From UBA8437 sp963580005 (lineage in GTDB: Bacteria; Planctomycetota; Planctomycetia; Planctomycetales; Planctomycetaceae): 10,022 nucleotides of DNA. Below the pieces are notes generated by a model. It was not told where the DNA came from. It did not search any database and saw nothing but the letters and a program-made list of their open reading frames with translations. Both the position numbers and the translations under genes were made by a program. The stretch's first letter is position 1. Every line of letters starts with the position of its first letter. The stretch spans positions 1-10,022 of the forward strand of contig CAUZJR010000188.1 of the NCBI GenBank assembly GCA_963580005.1, written 5' to 3'. This document shows, piece after piece, positions 1 to 6,462 of the stretch.

Positions 1-3000
1 CCCGAGGTCCTCTTGGCCGACGACCCTTCGGCCCCGAAACCGGCCTCCGCCCAACTCGAGCATTTCGAAAAAGTGATCCGGCCGCTGCTGGCCCGTCGCT
101 GCTTCTCGTGCCACAGCAAGTCGGCCAAGAAACTCAAGGCCGGACTCCGACTCGACAGCCGCAAGCGGGCCCTGGCCGGAGGCGAGACGGGTCCGGCTCT
201 GGTGCCGGGTGATCCGGACAAGAGCCTGCTGGTGCAGGCGATTCGCTACTCGGGTGACTACAAGATGCCCCCCTCGGGAAAGCTGCCCCCCGAGGAGATC
301 CGGACCCTGACCGAGTGGATCCGTGGCGGGGCGGCGTGGCCCGATGATGGCCGCGACACAGTCGACCCCGCGGCACCCTTCGACCTGGCCGCACGCCGCA
401 AGGCTCACTGGGCCTGGCAGCCGGTGAGGGTTGTCGAGCCGAGAGAATTGCCCGAGGGGACTCCCGAGAAACTGGTCTCCTGGGCCCTCTCGCCCGTGGA
501 TCGCTACGTGCTCGACAAGCTGCTCGCCCGCAAACTGGCACCCGCCGGTGATGCCGATCGAGTGACCTGGCTCAGGCGCGTCACCTACGACCTCTCTGGC
601 ATGCCGCCGCTGGCAGCCGATCTGGATGCCTTCGTCGCTGACGCGACCGAGATGGCTCACGAAAAGGTCGTCGACCGGCTGCTGGGCAGTACGCAGTTCG
701 GGGAACACTGGGCCCGGCACTGGCTCGACCTGGTGCGGTTCGCCGAGTCGCGAGGTCACGAGTCGGACTACGTGGCACCCAACGCGTGGGAGTACCGCGA
801 CTACGTGATCCGGGCGCTCAACACCGATGTGGCCTACGACCTGTTCCTGGTCGAACACGTGGCCGGAGACCTGTTGCCCCGCCCGCGACGGCATCCGCAG
901 AAGGGGTTCAACGAATCGATGCTCGGGACCGGGTTCTGGCACATGGGCGACTGGTGCCACTCGCCGGTCGATCTTCGTCAGGACGAGGCCGACCGCCACG
1001 ACAACATGCTCGATGTGTTCAGTAAGACCTTCCTGGGACTGACGGTCAGCTGTGCCCGGTGTCACGACCACAAGTTCGACGCGATCTCGCAAAACGACTA
1101 CTACGCACTCTCGGGGTTCCTGAAGAGCAGCGGGTTCCGGTTGGTGCGGTACGAGACCATCGACCACAACCGGCAGGTCGCCGTCGATCTGGCGGTACTG
1201 CGAGCCGGGTCTCGCCGCGCGCTGTATGCGGCCCTCACCACGGAACTCAAGAGAGGACTCCCCGACCTGCCGGCCTACCTGCTCTCGGCTCGCGAAGTCA
1301 TCGCCGCCGGTGCACCCGACGACGCGGCGGCCCGGGTCGCTGCGGCCAACCGGCGGAAGCTGGGAGTCCAGCGACTCGGCCGAATCATCACTCACCTGGT
1401 CGCCGCCGAGAAGACTCCAGACGATCCGTTGCACGCCTGGTCGAAGCTGTGCCGGTTGCCCGAGGGTGAGCCAACGGCCGAGGCGTTGGCCGGGGTGCTC
1501 GATCCGTTGCGCAAGAACTGGGCCCAGCGGCAGGCCGCCGCCGGCAAGGCGCTCGAGCAGGCCAGGCCACTGGTCGATTTCAGACGGCTCGAGGGTCGTC
1601 GCTGGCGTCAGGATGGGGCATCGTTTCGCACCGGGCCGGTCGAGCCGGGTGACCTGGTGACGTCGGCCGACCCCTCCCGCCCGATCCTCAAGGTGTTCAC
1701 TCGAGGCGGAGCCGCCTGGGACAGGGCATTTTCGGGGCTGGCGGTCGCCCCGGGCAGCGAAAACGAAAACGGGAAACTCTCGGGCTGGATCAGGGCCGGG
1801 CGGACGATCCGTACGCCGACGTTCTCGATGAAGACGGGCCGCCTGTGGTTCCTGGTCGCCGGAGGCGGTCACGCGTTTGCTTCGGTCAATTCTCACCGCC
1901 TGCTCCACGGACCCCTGCACGGACGAACCGTGATCAACTGGGACGCCGGCAACAACCGCCCACGCTGGGTCCACCAGGATCTCAGCCGGATGGCCGGCCA
2001 TGAGGCTCATATCGAGTTCTCAACCCGTGGCGACAAGCCGTTGCAGGTGTTCCTGGTGGTCGAGAGTGACCAGTCCCCCGGCGATCCGTTCGCCGGTGAT
2101 CGGGTGGCTGCGGTGGCTGCGGTGACTGCGGGTCTGGGCCTCAAGGAGGCCGCGACGCTCGAGACGACCGCGGCGGCCCTGGGCAAGCTGTTCGAAACCG
2201 CGGTGGCCTGGTCCAGGAACCGGACCAAGAACGACGCCCCCGCCCAGGCCGAAGTTCTCGCCTGGCTGGTCAGCCACGTGCCGTTGCTGGCCGCCGATCC
2301 GAAAGCGGCCAGGGACAATGTGTCGAAGGCCACCCGCGACGTGCTGGCCCGCGAACAGCGACTGATTGGCTCGATCAAGAAGTCGTCTCGCCTGGCGATG
2401 GCGATGTGGGACGGTTCGGCGCAGAACCAGAGCCTGTTCGTCCGCGGCAACTCGAAGCAGCCAGGCCCCGAGGTCCCCAGGCGGATGCTCGAGGCCCTGG
2501 GCGGGAAGCCGATCGGGGTGACCGAGCCGGGCAGTGGCCGCTTGTCACTGGCGGTCGAACTGGTGCGTGGTCGCAACCCGCTGGTGGCTCGAGTGCTGGT
2601 CAACCGGCTCTGGCATCACCTCTTTGGCCGCGGCCTGGTGCCGACGGTCGACAACTTCGGGATCCAGGGCCAACCGCCCTCGCATCCGGAACTGCTCGAC
2701 TGGCTCGCCGACCGCTTCAGCCGCGAACGCTGGTCGATCAAGACGATGATCCGCCGGCTGGTGCTCTCGCGGACCTACCGCATGTCGAGCCGTGCGGGCG
2801 AATTGGCCAGATCGGTTGATCCGACCAACGTGTGGTTACACAGCACAAGGGTCAGGCGATTGCAGGGTGAGGCGATTCGGGACGCGCTGTTGAGTGTTTC
2901 GGGGCGCCTCGATCGAGCGTATCTCGGCAAGAGTGTTCCGATATTCCTGTCTCCGCACATGATTGGCCGAGGCCGCCCCAAGAGCGGTCCGATGGACGGG

Positions 3001-3414
3001 AACGGGCGACGGACGATCTACATCGGAGTCCGCCGCAACTTCCTCTCATCGATGATGCTCGCCTTCGACACACCTCAGCCCTTCTCGACGGTCGGTCGCC
3101 GCACGAAATCCAACGTGCCGGCCCAGGCCCTGATCCTGATGAACGACCCGTTCGTGGTCGCCCAGGCCGGCCTGTGGGCCAAGCGGCTGTTGGCCCAGCA
3201 GAAGCTCGATACCCCCGGTCGGATCAAATCGATGTATCGCCAGGCGTTTGGCCGGCGGCCGAGTGAGCAGGAAGTGGCCGCCGCGAGCGGGTTTCTGGTC
3301 GAGCAGGGACGGAGGTACGGACTGAACAACGACGAGGGAACGGCCGACCCCCGAGTGTGGAGCGACCTGTGCCACGTGATGTTCAACGCCAAGGAATTCA
3401 TCTACATCAATTGA
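1..3414 (+). CDS. Planctomycete cytochrome c / DUF1549-DUF1553 protein, 5' end cut by window edge
   Basis: This is an exported multidomain protein of the PSCyt1-PSCyt2-PSD1 family, with 1137 residues visible (numbered here from the codon at nt 1). The frame is open to the window edge; the first residues, PEVLLADDP, look like the end of a signal peptide, so the TTG at nt 13 is probably not the start. PSCyt1 comes first, with heme motif CFSCH at 34-38 and a likely axial Met at 89 (KMPP). PSCyt2/DUF1549 follows from about 166, with LDLVRFAES and a second heme motif, CARCH, at 351-355. A beta-rich module lies at about 527-694 and resembles a carbohydrate-binding jelly roll (RTPTFSMKTGRLWFLVAGGG, WVHQDLSRMAGHEAHIEF). 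PSD1/DUF1553 covers about 845 to the end (NRLWHHLFGRGLV from 868; C-terminus NAKEFIYIN). Electron transfer is implied by the two heme motifs; the substrate is unknown. It is probably co-transcribed with the DUF1501 gene 19 nt downstream. Confidence 0.93.
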   Translation, partial: PEVLLADDPSAPKPASAQLEHFEKVIRPLLARRCFSCHSKSAKKLKAGLRLDSRKRALAGGETGPALVPGDPDKSLLVQAIRYSGDYKMPPSGKLPPEEIRTLTEWIRGGAAWPDDGRDTVDPAAPFDLAARRKAHWAWQPVRVVEPRELPEGTPEKLVSWALSPVDRYVLDKLLARKLAPAGDADRVTWLRRVTYDLSGMPPLAADLDAFVADATEMAHEKVVDRLLGSTQFGEHWARHWLDLVRFAESRGHESDYVAPNAWEYRDYVIRALNTDVAYDLFLVEHVAGDLLPRPRRHPQKGFNESMLGTGFWHMGDWCHSPVDLRQDEADRHDNMLDVFSKTFLGLTVSCARCHDHKFDAISQNDYYALSGFLKSSGFRLVRYETIDHNRQVAVDLAVLRAGSRRALYAALTTELKRGLPDLPAYLLSAREVIAAGAPDDAAARVAAANRRKLGVQRLGRIITHLVAAEKTPDDPLHAWSKLCRLPEGEPTAEALAGVLDPLRKNWAQRQAAAGKALEQARPLVDFRRLEGRRWRQDGASFRTGPVEPGDLVTSADPSRPILKVFTRGGAAWDRAFSGLAVAPGSENENGKLSGWIRAGRTIRTPTFSMKTGRLWFLVAGGGHAFASVNSHRLLHGPLHGRTVINWDAGNNRPRWVHQDLSRMAGHEAHIEFSTRGDKPLQVFLVVESDQSPGDPFAGDRVAAVAAVTAGLGLKEAATLETTAAALGKLFETAVAWSRNRTKNDAPAQAEVLAWLVSHVPLLAADPKAARDNVSKATRDVLAREQRLIGSIKKSSRLAMAMWDGSAQNQSLFVRGNSKQPGPEVPRRMLEALGGKPIGVTEPGSGRLSLAVELVRGRNPLVARVLVNRLWHHLFGRGLVPTVDNFGIQGQPPSHPELLDWLADRFSRERWSIKTMIRRLVLSRTYRMSSRAGELARSVDPTNVWLHSTRVRRLQGEAIRDALLSVSGRLDRAYLGKSVPIFLSPHMIGRGRPKSGPMDGNGRRTIYIGVRRNFLSSMMLAFDTPQPFSTVGRRTKSNVPAQALILMNDPFVVAQAGLWAKRLLAQQKLDTPGRIKSMYRQAFGRRPSEQEVAAASGFLVEQGRRYGLNNDEGTADPRVWSDLCHVMFNAKEFIYIN

Positions 3415-3433
3415 CTCGACCCGGCGTCACCCC

Positions 3434-4867
3434 ATGAACCACTGTCACCAGTACCTGCCACCTCCGACGACTCGGCGCGAGATGTTGATGCAGGCGGCCC
3501 ACGGCTTCGGCGGAGTCGCCCTGGCGGCGATGCTCGCCGGCGAGTCGGGCTCGACGGCGGTGGCCGGTCCATTGGATCCCCAATCGACTCATCACTCGCC
3601 GAAGGCCAAGCGGGTGATCTTCCTTTATATGGATGGAGGCCCATCGCAGGTCGACACCTTCGATCCCAAGCCGGCCCTCGCCAAGTTCAACGGCCAGGAC
3701 CCTCACCGGGTGTTCAAGGTCGAACCGACCCAGTTCAACAACATCGGCAAGGTGCTGAAGTCGCCGTGGACGTTCGAGCGATATGGCGAGAGTGGCCTGC
3801 CGATCAGCTCGCTGTTTCCGACTTTGGGTGATTACTGCGCCGATGATCTGTGCGTGGTCCGCTCGATGATCGCTCCGTTTTCGGAACACACCAACGCGAA
3901 CTTCTTCCTGCACACCGGCACCGGCCTGCAGGGCCGTCCGGCTCACGGAGCCTGGGTCGCCTATGGCCTGGGCAGCGAGTGCCAGGACCTGCCGGCCTAC
4001 GTGGTGCTCAACGGAGGTCTGATCCCCTCGGGTGGCCTCGACTGTTTTGGCAGCGGGTTCCTGCCGGCGGCCTTCCAGGGCTCGGTCTTCCAGTCGGGAG
4101 GCAGCCCGGTGGCCAATATCTCACCACTCGAGAAGAAGCCGGACCTGCAGTCGGCGAAGCTGGCCCTGATGAAACGACTCGATCGCAACCTGCTGGGTCG
4201 GTTGGGCCGGGTGGACCAGGTCGAGAGTGCGATTGCGAACTACGAGCTGGCCGCGCGGATGCAGCTGGCGGTGCCCGACCTGATGGATCTCTCGGATGAG
4301 ACCCAGGCGACTCAGAAGCTGTACGGCATGGACGATTCGTTTGCCAACACCCGCAAGTACGGCCGGTTGTGCCTGGTGGCTCGCCGGATGGTCGAGCGGG
4401 GTGTGCGGTTCATCGAGTTGACCTGCACCGGCGGCAACGGCGACCGCTGGGACCAGCACGGCGGCCTGGTCGACGGGCACACCAAGAATGCCCGGGCGGT
4501 CGACCGCCCGGTGGCGGGGCTGATTCGGGATCTGAAGCAGCGAGGATTGCTCGATGAGACGCTGATCGTGTGGTGTGGCGAGTTCGGGCGGACCCCGTTT
4601 GCCCAGGGCAGCAACGGTCGAGACCACAACCCGTTCGGGTTCACGATCTGGATGGCCGGAGGCGGTTCACGAGCCGGATACGTGCATGGTGCGACCGACG
4701 ATTTCGGTTACCACGCGGTCACCGACAAGGTCGAGGTCTACGATTTGCACGCGACGATGCTGCACCTGATGGGGATGGACCACAAGCAGCTGACCTACCG
4801 CTTCTCGAGCCGAGACATGCGGCTGACCGACGTGCACGGGCGTGTGGTGCCCGAGTTGGTGATGTAG
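3434..4867 (+). CDS. DUF1501 family protein, Tat-exported, alkaline-phosphatase-like fold
   Basis: The protein has 477 residues, normal for DUF1501 (PF07394), a family related to the alkaline phosphatase/sulfatase superfamily. The N-terminus is a twin-arginine leader: RREML at 14-18, then a hydrophobic stretch (GFGGVALAAML) and a small-residue region ending near AVAG. Family motifs are MDGGPSQVDTFD at 66-77, GEFGRTP at 382-388, GRDHNP at 395-400, and the C-terminal DLHATMLHLMGMDHKQLTYRF followed by the closing RLTDVHG block. The Asp and His residues in these blocks are candidate metal ligands by analogy with the superfamily. The ATG at 3434 is the first in frame after the upstream stop and keeps the twin arginines; no Shine-Dalgarno site is visible before it, so translation may depend on the upstream gene or be SD-independent. 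The paired cytochrome gene ends 19 nt upstream. A hydrolase-like or metal-binding envelope role is an inference; the substrate is unknown. Confidence 0.93.
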   Translation: MNHCHQYLPPPTTRREMLMQAAHGFGGVALAAMLAGESGSTAVAGPLDPQSTHHSPKAKRVIFLYMDGGPSQVDTFDPKPALAKFNGQDPHRVFKVEPTQFNNIGKVLKSPWTFERYGESGLPISSLFPTLGDYCADDLCVVRSMIAPFSEHTNANFFLHTGTGLQGRPAHGAWVAYGLGSECQDLPAYVVLNGGLIPSGGLDCFGSGFLPAAFQGSVFQSGGSPVANISPLEKKPDLQSAKLALMKRLDRNLLGRLGRVDQVESAIANYELAARMQLAVPDLMDLSDETQATQKLYGMDDSFANTRKYGRLCLVARRMVERGVRFIELTCTGGNGDRWDQHGGLVDGHTKNARAVDRPVAGLIRDLKQRGLLDETLIVWCGEFGRTPFAQGSNGRDHNPFGFTIWMAGGGSRAGYVHGATDDFGYHAVTDKVEVYDLHATMLHLMGMDHKQLTYRFSSRDMRLTDVHGRVVPELVM

Positions 4868-4871
4868 GAAG

Positions 4872-4895
4872 GCACCCACGGACGGCGTCCGGTGC
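4872..4895. terminator. Hairpin just after the + strand DUF1501 stop, candidate terminator
   Basis: GCAC (4872-4875) pairs with GTGC (4892-4895) and CGGAC (4879-4883) with GTCCG (4887-4891), around a GGC loop and with a 3-nt CCA bulge in the left arm. It begins 5 nt after the stop codon, in a 75-nt gap between convergent genes, which is where a terminator is expected. No U-tract follows on either strand, so it is not a canonical intrinsic terminator; it could instead stabilise the 3' end or stop transcription together with Rho. Confidence 0.4.
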
Positions 4896-4906
4896 TCCGA
4901 AGTGTC

Positions 4907-4919
4907 AAACCTCGGGTTT
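4907..4919. terminator. Short AAACC/GGTTT hairpin, possible bidirectional terminator element
   Basis: AAACC (4907-4911) and GGTTT (4915-4919) form a 5-bp stem with a TCG loop. With A on one flank and T on the other it reads the same way on both strands, as expected between convergent genes. The stem is short and the T run is only three bases, so support is weak. It sits 11 nt after the larger hairpin at 4872-4895 and 23 nt from the end of the minus-strand DUF1501 gene. Confidence 0.2.
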
Positions 4920-4942
4920 CCACGCGAGCTGTGCCCGGGCTG

Positions 4943-6388
4943 CTATGCGATCAGCGCGTCGATCACGTCGCCGGCTACGTCGGTCAGCCGGAAGTCTCGG
5001 CCGTTGAACCGGTAGGTCAGCTTCTTGTGGTCGAAGCCCATCAGCTTCAGGATCGTCGCGTGCAGGTCGTGAGCACTGACGCGGTTCTCGACCGACTTGT
5101 AGCCGAACGCGTCGCTGGCACCATACTGCGTGCCCCCCTTGACTCCACCACCTGCCATCCAGGTCGTGAAGGCGTTGGGATTGTGGTCGCGGCCCTTGGC
5201 ACCCTGCGAATCGGATGTCCGGCCAAACTCGCCGCCGTAGATGATCAGCGTGTCATCGAGCAGGCCTCGCTGCTTCAGGTCATCGAGCAGCGCGCCGGTG
5301 GGCTGGTCGACCGAACGGGCACACATGCCGTGGTTGACGCTGATGTCTGAGTGAGCGTCCCAGGGCACGTCGTTGACTCCACCGCCGGGCGTCTTGGCCA
5401 CGTCGGCAAAGACCTGCACGAATCTCACGCCTCGCTCGATCAACCGCCGCGCGATCAGGCACTGCCGCCCGTAGTCCTTGGACTCCTGGCGATTCAGCCC
5501 GTAGGCCTCCTGTGTCCCCTTCGTCTCGCGGCCGATGTCAAACGCCTCGGGAGCCGCAACCTGCATCCGGTAGGCCAACTCGAACGACTCGAGTCTCGCC
5601 GACAGGTCGCGGTCAAACGGACGCGTGCGGGCATGCTTGCTGTTGGCGGCCCGCAGAGCGTCCAGCAGGCTCCGCTGCTGTGGATCGGTCAACTCGCCGG
5701 AACGCTGCAGGTTGTTGATCGGCTTGGGCTGTCGAGGGTCCAGCGCCGTGGCCTGGTAGACACTGGGCAGGAACCCCGAACTCCAGACCGGGTCGCCGCC
5801 TCGAGGCTTCTTGCCGTGCATCACGACGTAGGCCGGCAGGTTTGAGTTCTCGCTGCCCAACCCGTAGGTCAGCCAACTGCCCAGGCTGGGGAACCCCTGG
5901 CGAATGAACCCCGAGTTCAACTCGAGCATCGCGGGGGTGTGGTTGTTCGAGCGTGAGAAGCACGAGTAGATGAAGGCGATGTCGTCGGCGTGGCGAGCGA
6001 TGTTCGGGAAGATCTCCGAGATCCACGCACCGCTCTCGCCGTGCTGATTGAACTTGAACGGCGACTTCAGGCACTTGCCGCTGGTCGTGAAGAACCCGGT
6101 CTTGGGGTCGGCCCCGTCCAGCGACTGACCGTTCCGCTTCTGCAACTCGGGCTTGTAGTCAAACGTGTCGACCTGCGAGGGGCTGCCGGTCTGGAACAGC
6201 CAGATCACCGCCTTGGCTCCGGATTGGAAGTGAGAATGAGTCGGGGCCAGCGGGTTGGTTGAAGACTCGTCGCCGAGCAGGCCCTCGGAATGCAACAGGC
6301 TGGTCAGGGCGACCGAGCCGAAGCCCAGGCCGGCTGTCTCGAGAAAGCGGCGGCGGGAGTCGAGGTTGAAGCCGGGAACGTGTTGCAT
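4943..6388 (-). CDS. DUF1501 family protein, second paralogue, Tat-exported
   Basis: The protein has 481 residues, with full-length DUF1501 architecture. The leader carries SRRRFL at 11-16 and a hydrophobic stretch (GLGFGSVALTSLL), which fits Tat export. Family motifs are SPSQVDTFDYKP at 69-80, GEFGRT at 386-391, GRDHNPN at 399-405, and a C-terminal block DLHATILKLMGFDHKKLTYRF. Compared with the + strand paralogue, the residue aligned to Asp67 is Thr67 (QTGSPSQVD against MDGGPSQVD), while Asp74 and Asp77 are kept. The start at 6388 is supported by an AAGGA site 8 nt upstream and by the intact leader. It is the second gene of a minus-strand pair, 74 nt after the cytochrome gene. The C-terminal third is clearly similar to its paralogue, but the N-terminal half is well diverged, so the duplication is old. 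The substrate is unknown. Confidence 0.93.
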   Translation of the reverse strand: MQHVPGFNLDSRRRFLETAGLGFGSVALTSLLHSEGLLGDESSTNPLAPTHSHFQSGAKAVIWLFQTGSPSQVDTFDYKPELQKRNGQSLDGADPKTGFFTTSGKCLKSPFKFNQHGESGAWISEIFPNIARHADDIAFIYSCFSRSNNHTPAMLELNSGFIRQGFPSLGSWLTYGLGSENSNLPAYVVMHGKKPRGGDPVWSSGFLPSVYQATALDPRQPKPINNLQRSGELTDPQQRSLLDALRAANSKHARTRPFDRDLSARLESFELAYRMQVAAPEAFDIGRETKGTQEAYGLNRQESKDYGRQCLIARRLIERGVRFVQVFADVAKTPGGGVNDVPWDAHSDISVNHGMCARSVDQPTGALLDDLKQRGLLDDTLIIYGGEFGRTSDSQGAKGRDHNPNAFTTWMAGGGVKGGTQYGASDAFGYKSVENRVSAHDLHATILKLMGFDHKKLTYRFNGRDFRLTDVAGDVIDALIA

Positions 6389-6396
6389 GGCAGGTA

Positions 6397-6401
6397 TCCT
6401 T
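6397..6401 (-). promoter_or_regulatory. Shine-Dalgarno site (AAGGA) of the minus-strand DUF1501 gene
   Basis: On the minus strand AAGGA lies 8 nt before the ATG at 6388. This is good spacing and fixes the start of the gene. The + strand paralogue has no comparable site, so the two DUF1501 genes probably start translation differently. Confidence 0.65.
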
Positions 6402-6403
6402 GG

Positions 6404-6418
6404 GCTCCGGTTCGGAGC
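6404..6418 (-). other. Intercistronic GC-rich hairpin before the DUF1501 ribosome binding site
   Basis: GCTCCG (6404-6409) and CGGAGC (6413-6418) form a perfect 6-bp stem with a 3-nt loop. It ends 2 nt upstream of the AAGGA site on the minus strand. In the mRNA of the cytochrome-DUF1501 pair it could protect a processed 5' end of the DUF1501 message or affect ribosome access. A role is inferred only from its position. Confidence 0.45.
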
Positions 6419-6420
6419 GG

Positions 6421-6450
6421 GTCGTGGTCGGGTCGTGGTCGGGTCGTGTG
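6421..6450. repeat. Short tandem repeat, 11-nt unit, in the cytochrome-DUF1501 linker
   Basis: The unit GTCGTGGTCGG occurs twice exactly (6421-6431 and 6432-6442) and a third partial copy, GTCGTGTG, follows (6443-6450). It lies between the stop of the minus-strand cytochrome gene (6463) and the hairpin at 6404-6418. It is not coding in either neighbour. Such a repeat may vary in copy number by slippage and so change linker length. Confidence 0.8.
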
Positions 6451-6462
6451 GGGATCGGGGAC

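Larger units (their letters stand above)
4742..5068. repeat. Imperfect inverted repeat made by the facing 3' ends of the two DUF1501 genes
   Basis: Arms are 4742-4834 (in the + gene) and 4976-5068 (in the - gene), with a 141-nt spacer. Aligned codon by codon without gaps, 76 of 93 positions match; perfect runs of 13-14 nt include AGCTGACCTACCG and CGGCTGACCGACGT. The repeat arises because both genes encode the same conserved C-terminal block (DLHAT..LMG.DHK.LTYRF..RD.RLTDV) and lie tail to tail. Any transcript reading through the junction could fold on itself or pair with the opposite mRNA. Confidence 0.85.

Noticed and set aside
13..15. TTG at 13 as the true start of the first gene
   Set aside because: The frame is open to the window edge and the codons before it read like the end of a signal peptide; the start most likely lies outside the window.
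2007..2603. 198-codon minus-strand open frame inside the + strand cytochrome gene
   Set aside because: It is antisense to the well-supported coding frame, with no domain or ribosome site recognised; explained as a GC-bias shadow.
3407..3946. 179-codon minus-strand frame spanning the junction of the two + strand genes
   Set aside because: It overlaps both real genes antisense and its product has no recognisable family motif.
3434..6388. Recent duplication of the DUF1501 gene
   Set aside because: The two proteins match well only in conserved blocks, mainly the C-terminus; most of the rest is diverged, so the split is old.
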